Below are positions 45,749 through 57,846 of a DNA stretch of 64,000 nt, in pieces. The stretch covers positions 26,389,482 to 26,453,481 of the forward strand of contig OY292274.1 of the NCBI GenBank assembly GCA_958496175.1. Reading direction: 5' to 3'. The first letter of the stretch is position 1, and each line of letters opens with the position of its first letter. The notes beneath the pieces were generated by a model. It worked only from the letters and a program-made list of their open reading frames with translations. It ran no database searches and was not told the DNA's origin. The DNA is from Sisyra terminalis. Its lineage: Eukaryota; Arthropoda; Insecta; Neuroptera; Sisyridae. The position numbers and the translations under genes were made by a program.

Positions 45749-47091
45749 CGTACTTTTTGATATTGACTATTTATAAGTGCTTATTAATTTCGTAGACTTC
45801 TATAAGGATCTCCACTAAGCGTCGATAGATCGAATCTACTCGATATTAACCATACGATATATCGGTATCTGTAGACCATGAACGGGATGGAAGATGGCGC
45901 TATGATAAAATATCGTGCATAAACCATCGCTTACGAGGAACGAAGCATCATCGATGTTGATGAACGATTCATCGATGTTTGAAAAAATCGATGCAATCAT
46001 TTGTATCGCTACTTAGATTGCGTTTATATTTTAGAGAGACTACGTGTATGAAATTAAAAGAAAATTTTCTTAGTTACATTACCACGGATTTCAGTAACTC
46101 TTTAGTCTATTTGTGTGCAGGTAAACATACTTTATTTCTTCTAAACTCGCAAAATTGTTCTTTTTTTGTGGTTGTTATTTATCGTCGTTTTGTAATAATA
46201 TTTAAAATTCATTTCCGGTGACCCTTCGGAAAAAAGATGTGTCCGCGTTGATAGCAGAACTCATGATAGGATCATCCGAATAAAAAAAAAAAAACGTGTT
46301 TTAGCTAAGACCATAAACTAGAACTTGGACAAAGGGGAATAAGAGTAATTATTGGATTTTTGGCAAGCCTTTTTACAAAAAAATGCAAAAATTTGATGAA
46401 ATTTGCTCTACATTTTTTCTTAAATAGTTCTAATCGAGAAAAAATTCGCCCAAATCCTTGTGAATTGTATCTCGAAAACCTGTATAAAATTTCATCAAAG
46501 AAATCAGAAAAATCTTATAACCAACTTTGAAAGCGACGCGCTGAATTTCCGAAAGCTGTATCTCCAAAACTATTACTCGTATCAACTTGAAAATTTAGGA
46601 GAATATTTTGGAGATGTTTTGAATCCGTGAAACTCATGTAACTCTTTAAATAAATTTAAACATGTTTAGATTAACTTAGTTCAACTTAGTTACTGTTATC
46701 TACATTCCGATTTGATTCAAAATTTATATAATTTTGTTAACTTTATAATGTCCAGGTATTGAATGAGAAATATTTTAATTAAATTTTATGAAAATTATAA
46801 ACAAAAGTTGGCAACGAATTGAGAAGTGATATTTATTTTGAAATTCTAAATACCAGAACTTAGAATTTATATTGAAAATAAATACTTTTAATTTCATGTT
46901 CTGGTAAGTATCTTGGACCAATAAAATTAAAAAAATAATCAATTTAGTGTATCAATAAAATATTTCGTGATTTATGTAATATAAATCAAATTAAAGTTAA
47001 GTTGCAATAATAGTTCAAGTACGTTTCGCATATTCCAATAGCTTCGATTCTTTAAAAAGTAAACTTTATTTTTGATCCCAAATTTTTAAAA
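45749..47091. other. AT-rich intergenic
   Basis: Contains CGAT-rich text near 45820-45990 (repeats of ATCGATGTT) and prose-like AT-rich DNA to 47091. No gene was seen; the 80-codon frame at 45979-46221 shows no domain. Confidence 0.4.
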
Positions 47092-47310
47092 ATGCTCATT
47101 TTATCGCGACGATTGTTATACATTTTTGTTTTGTATGTCTTCTGCATGCTACCTACTCCAATTGTTGGACCACAATCATGCAGCAAAGATCTCCTATGTG
47201 GCTCTAAAGATAAATGCTTATTAATTATAAATCGCTACTACAAAATTCTTCAGGTATGTGGAAAAAAAGATGAAACTCCAGAACCAGAGCGAATTGACTT
47301 CTTCTATTGA
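47092..47310 (+). CDS. Small secreted cysteine-containing peptide, unrecognised
   Basis: 72 codons from ATG in an A-rich context (TTAAAAATGC) to TGA. Residues 1-26 form a good signal peptide: RR at 6-7, a hydrophobic core LLYIFVLYVFCML, then PTPIVG. The mature part holds Cys at 30, 36, 42 and 56 (SCSKDLLCGSKDKC). Codon 54 (CAG) is followed directly by GTATGT, a consensus donor. An acceptor with a long T tract ends at 47490, and splicing there gives 54 codons plus FIK and a stop, with AATAAA overlapping the stop. So there may be a 57-residue spliced form as well as, or instead of, the 72-residue form. Family not recognised. Very short, so some doubt remains. Confidence 0.5.
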   Translation: MLILSRRLLYIFVLYVFCMLPTPIVGPQSCSKDLLCGSKDKCLLIINRYYKILQVCGKKDETPEPERIDFFY

Positions 47311-47490
47311 TGAAATTGTACTCGTTGGTTGAAAATCGTAATCGTTTATGGGAAATGGTGAAAAATGATCGATTTGCATATCAACTTTTCTTGAATCTGA
47401 CATTTATAATGAACGTACTTTTATATTCACTGCTGAAATGATTATAATTAAAATGTTTATAAATTTATAATGATTTTTTTTTTGATTCAG

Positions 47491-47502
47491 TTCATCAAAT
47501 AA
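47491..47502 (+). CDS. Possible short last exon of the secreted peptide gene
   Basis: After the acceptor TTTTGATTCAG the exon reads F-I-K-stop. AATAAA (47498-47503) overlaps the stop, so the transcript would end soon after. The intron would be 237 bp and phase 0. Confidence 0.35.
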   Translation, partial: FIK

Positions 47503-47559
47503 ACGACAATAACTATCAACTGAAAGTAGGTTGTGCTACCAAAAACGAATTTCGATATT

Positions 47560-47880
47560 TGTCTTAGTTTTAACCGAAATCGACAAATTCTGTTAGGAAA
47601 ATTCTTTTTTTTTGCTGTATATTTGCCTTAATTACCAAGAACTAGTTGTAAATGAAAACACAATGAATTTTTATTAAAGACAATTCATTATATAGTTAAA
47701 ATAAAAGCACAATTATTACACTTTTACTACACCAAATTCTTTACATTGGCCGTAGGAAAGCTTCAAAACGTAGTTTAGATTTCAGTGTAAGTTTTGGCGG
47801 ATTATAATCTTCTGAAACCGAAGTTATAACGAAACTTAAGTTCCGAAATTGCAAAAAAAAAAATTGATTCGACACTAAGA
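47560..47880. mobile_element. Possible diverged MITE family C relic
   Basis: It contains scattered CCGAAA/TTTCGG-type motifs and closes with ATTCGACACTAAG, similar to the family C right end (TCGGACACTA). Confidence 0.35.
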
Positions 47881-48240
47881 ACCACTATTTTAGTAATTAT
47901 AAATACTCAAGGGTAAATTATCGTGCCTCTGGTGAGATATTCAAATGTTCCCACCTTTTCCTCCTCCCAAAATAAATAAAACAAATTAATTATATTATTT
48001 AAATATTTTTTATTTTGGATCTACAATATAAAAGTCCATAAACATCTACTTCTACCTCAAAGCTCTATTCCGTCTCCACTAAGCAAAGATTTCATATTTT
48101 TCAAAATGTAATTATATAAATAACCTATTATTTTGGAAATCGCAAATTTGAACCAAGTTCATATTTATTGAAAATCATAATTTAAATAAAACAATGTTCT
48201 ATTTTGATTAGATAAAAAGAGAACATATTTATAAATATTA

Positions 48241-48407
48241 TTTTTTTTAAATGTTATTTACCGTTGCTATTTAACTATTAAGGTCTTTAGCGACTCTAGC
48301 GTTGATAAAAATCGGTAATCGAGAAACGTCAAAAATTTGCTTGAATTGAGATCCAACACCTACCAGTTTTGGAGTGGTCATTCAGACCACTTGGTCACTA
48401 GTAGGCC
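48241..48407 (-). mobile_element. tRNA-derived SINE, copy 8
   Basis: Minus-strand head GGCCTACTAGTGACCAAGTG, B-box region GTTGGATCTCAATTC, body with AGAGTCGCTAAAGA, A-rich tail. Confidence 0.75.
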
Positions 48408-48524
48408 AAATATAACTATCCCAAATATATTCCCATATATATCCCATAATAATCCCAAATATAGCCAAATATATTCATCGATTTAATGTATAAAGCAAGG
48501 CAATTATTAGATATATATATAACG

Positions 48525-48606
48525 AAGCAATAAATTATTGCGAAACGTCGTGTTGAACAAAAAGTGTTAACTTATCTGCCCGCTTCAACAACTATCCCTT
48601 GAACAT
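48525..48606 (+). repeat. Third, unpaired copy of the 45.3-45.7 kb foldback arm
   Basis: GAAGCAATAAATTATTGCGA.. to ..CAACTATCCCT.GAACATATAGT matches the right arm at 45580-45665. It abuts the downstream end of the LINE relic and probably truncated it. Confidence 0.65.
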
Positions 48607-49222
48607 ATAGTTAAAATACTTCGATTTTTCTCAAGTACTTTCCAGGTGGTTAGCGAATTCCTCACATTCTCCTTTATTTTCAGTTATTCAGTATTTTTTT
48701 ACTACTATGGATTCGAGTATTAGGTGTATTCGGTTTTTCGGGGTTACGTACTGTATTCCAGACCGAATTGTGTTAAGTCTGGAAAATGCGTAAGTTGCAT
48801 GATAACTTGTTGTTGCATTGTCGTTTTGCGCTTTTTCAAGCTTTATTCTAACATGATTAATAGCCTTGTTTAAGACATTTTTAGCTGCTAAATATCTAAT
48901 GGTAATCCAATTGCGTTTAGCTTTCCTTTTTTTTTTTTGGAACAAGTTAAAGATTGACAAAAAGTCTAATTGATTTGTGAAGCAATTTGGTGTGACTTGT
49001 TTAGATGATATTTCGATGCATTGTTGATTGTAGATATTTTACGAGGTTTTCGATGCCGTTTTCATTTCCGTTTTTTTAGTTTAACGTTGGGAATGTAAAA
49101 ATGTTTAAATCAGTGGTATCAAACTCAAAAGCTAACTTAAGCCAAATACACAATGCTTAAAAAATCAATAATCATAGAAACAAATATTTTTATTTTGAAT
49201 AGTACATTGTAATAAACATATA

Positions 49223-50011
49223 CAGTAATCTCTTCGACTGTGCGGTAGTTCCGTTCCTCAAAAACAGCGTACAACTCAAAACCACGTAATATGAACCCAA
49301 TATGAATATAAACTGGGGATGAAAATGGGGTGAGAAGTATGTTCCAAATATTAATAAAATTTCAAAAAAATAAATGAAAAACTTGTGTTCAAAGAAAAAC
49401 AACATTGTATATATGTATTGTATTATAAGCTCAAAAACATCTTAAAAACAATTTATATTGGCTCAAGTCCCTTTTGGAACCGTCAAATCTGGCAACGTTG
49501 CATTTTGTACTTTGTTTTTTATTCTATTTGCGTATTTTTTTTTAATTCAATTCCAAAATGGTATAATTTTCTTTTTTGTAGCTAAATTTTCAATATGGAC
49601 CGATTTATTTAAAGTTGAAAATATAACGTTGCCAGATTGAACTGTCTTAAAATGGACATGAACCTTTAAATTTAAAAAAAAATAGTATCATAAATATGAA
49701 TAAGTTCATGAATATTCCACAATAAAAAGATATCAGCCGCTGCTTTTTGAGCAGCTTTTTTATTTTCTTTAAAAAAATAGTTTTCTTGGATTATTTACCA
49801 CTGTTTTTTTTTTCCTTATAATTTTTTTCATAAAGAACGGAAGCAGCTGTTAAACTTCTGCCATATTAATTGTGCATCCACAAAGGCACAAATTTTAAAA
49901 ACCACGCAATTATGAAAAGTTTTAATCGTACAATGTGAAAATTGGTATTAAAAACTCAACTCGCGTAGTGGAAAATGCGCAATAAAACCCGCGCAGCCGG
50001 AGGAATTACTG
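49223..50011. mobile_element. pogo-like MITE nested in the hAT MITE
   Basis: The left end is CAGTAATCTCTTCGACTGTG and the right end inverted is CAGTAATTCCTCCGGCTGCG. Flanks are TA (left) and CA (right). The sister hAT copy at 22.9 kb has no insert at this point, so it serves as the empty site. Confidence 0.75.
49482..49640. mobile_element. Small MITE, family E, innermost insertion
   Basis: Inverted ends AATCTGGCAACGTT and AACGTTGCCAGATT are exact over 14 bp. It shares TTGCATTTTGTACTTTGTTT-type text with 12977-13159. It sits inside the pogo-like MITE. Short frames across it are chance. Confidence 0.75.
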
Positions 50012-50890
50012 CATAAAGTTAAATTATTGTTTACATCCTGATACTTGACATCTATTTTCTGCTACTATCTTTCCTATTTCGGGAGAAACAGGAAATTTTA
50101 TTGGCCGAGATTACTTTCAAAGAGAAGAAGAATTTTACATTTTTGCGCGTACAATTTGAAATGTTTCGTATAGTTTATAACCAAAGTATTCAATAGCTTT
50201 ATATGTTGGTTTCGTTTTTATTTTATTTTTACTTTGCGTCAGAAATAATTGACTGGGCCGCAAAAATATGCAGCTCGGGCCACATATGGCCCGCGAGTTT
50301 GAATATTATTCATTTTGGATTTTATTTGGTCGAGATTTGGCACCTGATTGGATAGGTGATTTAAAAGGTCCATGGCGGTTGTTTTGTTTAGTAGCTATGG
50401 TTTCCTTTTTTTGTGATTACGAAATCAGTAAGTATCAGTAACATTCGATATTTTCTTATAATTTGAAGACCAGTACCAACCAGTACGTTAGGGGTTCGGC
50501 TGAGGTGTAATGAAGGTTTTAATTGCAAATTGCTTGGAGACGTTGCCTCCCTTTTAATGATGTTAGTCTGGGATCTCCAAAATGGAGATTTTGGCGTTAA
50601 AGTCCCCAGCCATTTTGATTCGAAAATATTAAAGAACTTAATGATGTGTTCTGCTTTAACTGCATATTTGGCAATATACTGAGATTTTGGTAACGTTTTG
50701 GTTGCTTTGATGTTCTTTGTTTGATTATTTGGTAAAGGGTAGTGCTGTATACGATTTTTAATCAGAGTAGCCGGTTTCACCCTACGGTTTGTCGTCGGGG
50801 TAATGACAGGTGTAGCACGTGTATCCGTAGCTTTTGATGTTTGTTTTTTCCTGGGATGTGTTTCGTAGACTAACATTTCATCTATTTACC

Positions 50891-51962
50891 GAAATTTAAA
50901 TCCCATTTTTATTCATGAACTTCTAAATCATATTTTCAGTTATTCAAGTTTCATTTCAATATACCTCCAAATAATAATACCACAATTTCATATCTCAAAA
51001 TTTATTCTTAAACGAATATTTCTAGAAAAACGTAACAAACACTAAATTAAAATTTAGCCATATTGTCTATACATATGACCGTAAAAGAAATAATAAAAAA
51101 ATATTCCTAAACAGTACAGAAAAAATATGAGGTCATATTTTCCTAATTTTTTTTGGGTCCTTCCTGGAACTAACTTCACGATGCGTTACTTCGTCCTTAC
51201 TATGTCCCGATCTGAAAATACACTCAGATCTGTTTCACATATAGAAAGATTAACTTAAAAAACTATAAAACTATTAATAAATATTCTACAAAATTGCCAT
51301 CATTTTCATTTTAGCACGTTCTTAAAGAATAATATGTAATAAAATATTACCAAACATTTATATGTGATAAAATAAGTAAATTTAGGAAAAATGTATATTT
51401 GAATTTCGAAATATTATCGTAGAAATAATGGATTGGTTTCAACTGATTGACGTAATTTTATTCGCTTTATTAAATTCAACTGATACTAATTTAATTTTCT
51501 ATAAATTAAAATTATTTAATGCTCTAGGTGTTCATAATAAATTAAATAGTTATGTCAATCAATTTTATTAATCGTATTTCATTGAAATTGGCGTTAAATA
51601 CGTATTTATTTAATTAATTTTTCATTTAAATATTAGAAATTTAAGTAAAATTCGAAACATAATTTCCGAAATTTATATTATGAGGATTGAACAATGTTAG
51701 GATTGGGATTATAGTTTGAATTTTGATACTAATTACTACTTTAAAGCTACCGTCCTATTGTTTAAATATAGTGTCTCTATTATTTCGTTTATTTTATGAT
51801 GCTTATAATTTAAAATTGTATCATATCTTAGTTATCACAAACTGCTAATAATTGATAAAAATTTGGCTATCTTGCCGTGCGTCCGTGCAGAATGGGCTAT
51901 GCGCATGTGCTCTGTTATCCCCACTTACGCATTCAAAACGTTAGTAGGGGTCAAGGTTTATA
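50891..51962. other. AT-rich intergenic, nothing recognised
   Basis: No supported feature. Confidence 0.45.
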
Positions 51963-53139
51963 AATTACACAGGTTGCCCCATTAGAAAAAAAATGACGTC
52001 ATACGAAGAATTTTGAAATTTGAATCAGTCTGGAGATATGTACGAATTTCTTCTGGATACGTCACGTGGCGCCTGAGGCCACCTGTGTATTTTATAAACT
52101 CACTAATGTATTTATTTGTGAATACGTATTTTGGATTTGCAAGTTTACAATATGTGAAAGCCAAAAAACATAATGCTCATTTATAAACTTAACTTTTTAA
52201 ATATATCTACTTATCAGAGTTTAAATTTTGAAGCAGACCCTAAGGTTTTGTTTCTAATAATAAATCAACTTTGTTTTATATTAAGCAGTAATAACGTTTC
52301 GCTTTTAACGGACTTGGATTGATTATTAAATTTGAAATTTCGATTGTTTATTAAACGTTATCCCTTACAAACTTTGCTACCGTTTTTCACTCTTTTAGGG
52401 GAGAAATTTTCAAAAACCCTTTCTTATTATATATCTGCATCGTATATGAAAAACACTTTTCAAATTTCATCGACACAAATGTGCACTTATATTTGAAAAT
52501 ACAATGTAAAACGAAAAAAAATAATGACCTTCTTTATGTTAGTTAACATGACTAAAAGGCTATTCGATTTCGGACATTTGGACGTTGTACATACAAAATT
52601 GTTGGAAATAGATGAAAAGCGTGAAAGTAAATTCGAATATTTTATTTATTTTCAATAACAATAATTGGTTTTCAAATTGTTTTAAATACCGAAAAAAAAT
52701 TAGTATCGAAGATTTTATATTTGAATTGACAGTGAAATATATGGCAAAAAATTGCTACCTTAATGCTTTTCAGCCAAATATATAATTACTCCAAATCACA
52801 ACCATTGGTTCATAAAATAAAATAGATTTTAAAAAGTTTGATTGTTGAAAAACGAACCAAAATTTAAAATCGCCTATTTGGTACAAGCACCATAAGTACT
52901 ACATAAGTATTAAACTTTCATACTAATTTAGTGAAATGACGTTATTTAAAATGATATAAAAATACATGTATATTTTATTTCTTAATATAATTTTAGATAA
53001 AGTTTTTTTTATATTAACAACACTTTGATTATTAAATTTAAAATTTCGATTGTTGATTAACTCTACATTATCTCATATTAAACATTTTATTGATATAAAA
53101 CCTTTAGTTGCGAATGCAACGGGCAATTACTAGTAAATG
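51963..53139 (+). mobile_element. Helitron-like repeat, family J, with Helitron 3' end
   Basis: It shares ordered blocks with 8035-9870. It closes with GTTGCGAATGCAAC (a 5-bp stem and four-base loop), then GGGCAATTACTAG and T, as Helitron 3' ends do (hairpin about 10 bp before CTRR|T). One block (TTTATATTAAGCAGTAATAA.. with TTTCGATTGTT.ATTAA) appears twice in this copy, near 52270 and 53030. No coding capacity; the 5' end is not defined. Confidence 0.55.
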
Positions 53140-54369
53140 TTAAACTTTTTCAAGCACTATCGGAATTATGCCATATGCTATGGCAGTGGATTAAAAAAAT
53201 TTTTTCAATTACGATAAATAAGTATAACTTACCACGCGCGTACACACATCGTTTTTTAACAGTTATTCCTTTTAAAAATGAAACATTTGTGTATCATTTT
53301 TCTTCTTTCGGATTATGATTTGGTCCTGTGTTTTTCTAAACGTACAACATTAATAGTAATAATTAAATGTGAAATGTAAAATACTCTACCTGTTTTCAAA
53401 AGAAAAATAAAAAAATAAAACTTAATTGTTTAATTACTGTGAAAATGAAATAGCTCTCTTTAAAGTATTCGTCTTTCAACCGTTTTATAGCGAGATTCAA
53501 TATAATAGAATTTAAATAGGAAAAGTTAATCGAATAGAGGCTGCATTGAGTATGGTTTAAAAGATTAAGCAAGAGAATAGTAGAACAAGTAAAGGTCTCT
53601 TTGTACGGTTAATAGAATATTATTGGCGATGTCACGCGATGCATTTGCTTCGTTGAGTTCGACAGAGAATCAAACTTTTCACACGATTATTTTGTTCCGT
53701 TGTTTTATCTTGGGATTGTTAGTTCTCAGACGCCAGAACTGTACCGTTTTTCTACGAATACTAAAGATAATACTCCAGTTAAAGTAGAGTTTCAAATGGT
53801 TCATATCGTTTTAGCTAATTTAAACCAACAAACATAATTGGGCAGGCAATATTAATGTCTATCACTTTTAAAATGGAAAATTTAGAAAGTATATAATAGT
53901 AAAATTATAGACAATTAAGTAATGGTTTGTTGTTTATTGATTCTTAGTTTCATTTCATTCACAATTCTCGCTTATTGGCTAAACTATATGCTCTACAATT
54001 CTTTGTAAACTTCTAATTAAGGATGCAAAATACTCAAATATTCATCATTTTCATTAACAAAACTGCAATAATAATAACTTTTTAAAGACGATTTTTTGCG
54101 TTTTTTTTTTAATTTTTATCGATGCAACATAACTATCAAGGTTAAAAACCACTGTTCAATGAACATATAAATTGGGATAATTTTACTTAAATTTTTAATC
54201 TATTGTTATCATAATTTTAACTTATATCAGAGTTACATCATTTTAGCGTAATTATTTATTTCATAAAACAATTTTCAGTGAAAAACAACTGTAAATATAG
54301 CATAAATGCACACATTTTAAGCCTTACCTGAATATCTTAAGTTTTTAAGTAGAATACATAGACGGTATT
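53140..54369. other. AT-rich intergenic, slightly GC-richer patch at 53600-53760
   Basis: The patch (around GATGTCACGCGATGCATTTG) could be an untranslated exon or promoter, but nothing in it decides this. Confidence 0.35.
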
Positions 54370-54500
54370 TTGTTATTAATATTATTCGTGTGTCATCTGT
54401 TTTACATACATCTGTTTTATTTTTATTTTTCTTTCTATGCAATTCGATTTAAATTGTAATTGGTTAATTTTCAACGACACACGAATAATATTATTAACAA
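54370..54500. repeat. 25-bp inverted repeat with about 80-bp loop
   Basis: TTGTTATTAATATTATTCGT.. at 54370-54394 is inverted at 54476-54500 with one mismatch. It could be a tiny MITE; the loop is long for a microRNA precursor. Confidence 0.7.
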
Positions 54501-54559
54501 ATATCTTTTGGATTCTATAGTTGACCATTACCACTATTTTTAACTTTTTAATTATTACT

Positions 54560-55200
54560 GTCAAATTTTAATTTAAATTTTCCACAACTTCTCTGTATTC
54601 TATTAAGGGTAACGGAAAGTATTGTCCTTTTTTCAGTATCGGTTAAAATACAAAATTTTGTTACTATTGATTTTAAATCAATGATATAATCAGCCTCGAC
54701 CGTATCAACGTTTTGACACCTAGTGCAACCTAGTGTGCAAATTTTAAATGTCATATTAGTAAAAATCAATTGATCACTAAGGCTGACTAAGGCCAACTAA
54801 GGTCAATATCAAAAAATTACATTTTGAACATCACTTAAGCTTTTAATTTTTTTAATCATCCGAAAAAAAATCTTTTAACGGTTATAGTGAGTATGGCAAT
54901 ATCATCTCCCCTTTAATTAATTAGTTTTTTTCCAGGGTTTTTCTTCTGTAGAGGGATTTTGCATTACCGTGTTACAGAATAGAATTTTATCTATTAACAG
55001 TTTTTGGACACTTTTGGGTATTTGGCCGATCGATTAAGATTGATTAGGATTATTTGACAGCTCTTCGACTTTCTGGCATACGTTTGGCACCATTTCAATC
55101 CTTAACTTTTTATTGGTTATATTTTTTGTTCTATTTCGTTGGTACCAGTTGAAGAAATGAAAATTATCGAATTTGAACTTAAAAAACTCAATTGACCTTC
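54560..55200 (-). mobile_element. Dispersed repeat family A, inverted copy
   Basis: The reverse complement follows 33295-33960 almost throughout (AAAAATTAAAAGCTTAAGTG, GGCAATATCATC-type text, GCCAGAAAGTCGAAGAGCTG). Confidence 0.65.
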
Positions 55201-55214
55201 CTCATTTTCCTTCA

Positions 55215-55770
55215 TTTTTTGGCAAAAGTAACTAGCATCTTAGATACTTTTCGGTACCTAAGATCCTTTTTTACAAAATGTAACTAAAGTAAAGTATGCA
55301 ATAAAGAATAAATAGGCTACTTAACTTCTTGATTGAACAAAATAAACATTATTTTTGATTTTTTTTTTGGCAAATTTTAAATATTTTATTTTAATTTTAC
55401 TTATTATACTTGTAGGTATCCTTTATAGGTCCTATTTTGTTTAGTTCTATAAAATTCAATACATACCTCTCATATTAATCGTCTATCGTTTTTTTAAGCA
55501 TGTTGTATTTACAAGGATTTAGACATATAAACTTTTCTTTTTCTAAATTAAGAAAGAAATAAAATATAATATGAATACCTAATAACTTTATCTAATAGGT
55601 TATGAAACTTAGTTTAAACTAAGTATGCAAAAGTATCTAAAGAGTAACTTAAAATAAGTAGTTATGTTCTTTTTTCTCAGATTAACTAAGTACCCAAAGT
55701 AATTTTGGATTCTTTTTAAAAAAATAAGTTAACTAGCAGATACTTTCCCAAAGTATCTTTGACACCTCCG
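55215..55770. mobile_element. Possible DNA element with clustered AAGTATCT / AAGTAACT motifs
   Basis: Near the left edge is AAAAGTAACTAGCATCTTAG.. and near the right edge AACTAGCAGATACTTTCCCA. AGTATCT and AGTAAC motifs recur in both edges in both directions, as in sub-terminal transposase-binding repeats. Termini are not sharply defined. Confidence 0.35.
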
Positions 55771-57830
55771 GTTATATGCTGCGTGGTCTGTAAACTATCA
55801 TAAAGAGTCAAATTGAGAGATAAAATGCATATATATAAAATATAGGCATAGGATCCACAAGAATCTGTTTTGGTTACGAAACCATTATTTATTTATAATA
55901 TAAGCCTTCATTTATTGACATAAAGAATTTATCAATTTTAGACTGTGCCTAGAATCGACTATGAACCCATATTAAGAAGAAGAATGACTTACTTAATACA
56001 ATGGCTAAAAAGTAACCAAAAAAAAAAAGAAAATCTGTGCAGTAGTTTTCAGCGTGTTACACTCATAAAAGATGTGGGTATCTTTTATAGATTAAAAATA
56101 CTTTATAATTATGAAATTTGCAATAATTAATAAATATCATAGTAGAGATATTTAGTGCAAGAACATGTCTATGTTAATTAATTCAGTGAATCTAACAATA
56201 AGAAAACACATGTTACCTATAGATAAAATATATTATTTTGCAGACCAAAACTTTAAATAATAAATAAGAATAACTAAACCTGAACTAACCAAGGCAAAAA
56301 AATAATTGAAAAATTCGGAAAGTATCATCTAGAAATTGGTGTATTATATGAAATATAACAAATTGTATCAAAATTCTAAAGCTTTTCGAAATGGCAAAAA
56401 TATGTAGGTACATATAGGTACCTTTATTTATTGTGATGTAAATATGTTTTATAAGTCAATTTGATTAATTGAAATATTAACTAGTGTTAAATTTAAAAGA
56501 AAAAGTTCAAAATTTGTGGAAGTTTTGTGAATTGTTTTTTTTTATTTCATAAATCAAAATGTTTTTAAAAATCTGCAAATGGTTGTTATTTTATGCATTC
56601 ATCTTGTTAGGTACAAAGTATTATAACCCACATAAGTTTATATTATAGCAAATGATTTCGAATATACGTTGAATCTTTATGATTAATTCATAAATTTCCT
56701 ATCACATATTGTTAGATTTATAGAATAATTCAAACATAAATTTCATAACAATGCTTTCGTCTATGGCAATGACGTTTGATTGCCTTATTTGTAGATACAT
56801 TTTTTCAATTGTGTTCTGTAATGTTGATCATAAAAGCGAATAGAAAATTAGCATTAACTGATAATAATCTCAAATTTCTACTATTGATTTTACTATTCTG
56901 GATAAAAATATTTAATTATGTTATGATCATCAATTGTACTGACAAGTATTTATGATTTGCATCAACTTAGTTATTATATTAACATTTTAATTTTGTTGTT
57001 ATAGAATGTATATACAATGCTGCCTTGTAAAAGATGCATTATTAACTTTGATTCATGAAAGTCTACGGGTAGTTTGGCATTTACACTTTTAAATATAATA
57101 ACTCCCCAAACGTTATTATTGTGAATGCAAATAGGTAAAACTAGCAGGAAATATTTATACTCTTGTTGTTTTTTTTTTAATTTTATTTTTTTAATAAACA
57201 GTAATAGTTAACAAACCGAATGAGGCAGTCTTAAACTTTCAGAACTTTTCTAAATGTAACTAGCCGTGTCGTAAAATGTACCTTTTTTGTCCTAGAAATT
57301 TCGAAATTACACAAGAGAAACGATAACACCTTGTAGTTTGGAAAACCTTCAGAAAGCCAATGGAAATGTTACAGTAAAAGGAGTGCAATAGAATGTTGAA
57401 TTTATATTTAGTGGAAAAAAACAACTTTTTTATCACTTTGAATACGGATTTACTAAAACAACCAAGACAAAAACACTATTGAATAATTAAAAGTTATTGC
57501 TGCTATTAATAAAGTGATTGAATTTAGATAGTTAGTCTACTTGCGAACTATGGGCAAACAGGAACTATTCGAATTTTGTGCATACTTAAAAGTTGTTGTT
57601 ATATCAGGTTTTCCGATAAGTCTTTGCATTTTTTCTTACATTTGTTGCAATGCAGAACTATTTGTTAACTAAATATAAATATATGTTTATAAAGTTTTTT
57701 CAGTGTTCGTTAACAGTCGATGGTTAAGCTGATTAACGGACTATTTTTTTTATATTTTCGATTCTAAAACTTACATAAACACTAAATTAATACCTCATGT
57801 TAACTCTGTTACCCCTTTTCCCCCATTTAG
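55771..57830. other. AT-rich stretch with one possible signal-peptide exon
   Basis: At 56559-56610 a short frame MFLKICKWLLFYAFILL is followed by GTACAA, a weak donor. Otherwise nothing is recognised. The 61-codon frame at 55945-56130 has no domain. Confidence 0.35.
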
Positions 57831-57846
57831 CGGAGAAATTGTCAAA

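Larger units (their letters stand above)
49111..50303. mobile_element. hAT MITE, family H, inserted in the LINE relic and itself interrupted
   Basis: The left end CAGTGGTATCAAACTCAAAA and right end GGCCCGCGAGTTTGA match the element at 22918-23349. Removing the pogo-like insert (49223-50011) leaves about 400 bp that aligns with the 432-bp sister copy, including TTTACATCCTGATACTTGAC. The outermost right bases are eroded. Confidence 0.75.
48610..50890 (-). pseudogene. Jockey-type LINE ORF2 relic split by a transposon nest
   Basis: On the minus strand, 50876-50388 encodes endonuclease-domain text: LIKNRIQHYPLPNNQTKNI, then KAEHIIKFFN. A frameshift follows to AGDFNAK, the GDFNAKH-type block of the AP endonuclease, then text like KGRQ.LQAICN..LHY and EPTYW. 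After the hAT MITE (49111-50303) the same strand continues with KRKAKRNWITIRYLAAKNVL, the KR..R.W...R....K..LN.A block between endonuclease and reverse transcriptase. The reading fades near 48610 at the foldback arm. Reverse transcriptase itself is missing. The family acts by target-primed reverse transcription; this copy is dead (stops, frameshifts, insertion). The 162-codon frame is therefore a LINE fragment, not a host gene. Confidence 0.75.

Noticed and set aside
48688..48960. 90-codon minus-strand frame as a separate gene
   Set aside because: It has no ATG start and matches the block between endonuclease and reverse transcriptase of the same LINE.
50388..50876. 162-codon minus-strand frame as a host gene
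   Set aside because: Its sequence and the adjoining frame carry Jockey endonuclease motifs (KAEHIIKFFN, then GDFNAK after a frameshift), so it is a LINE fragment.
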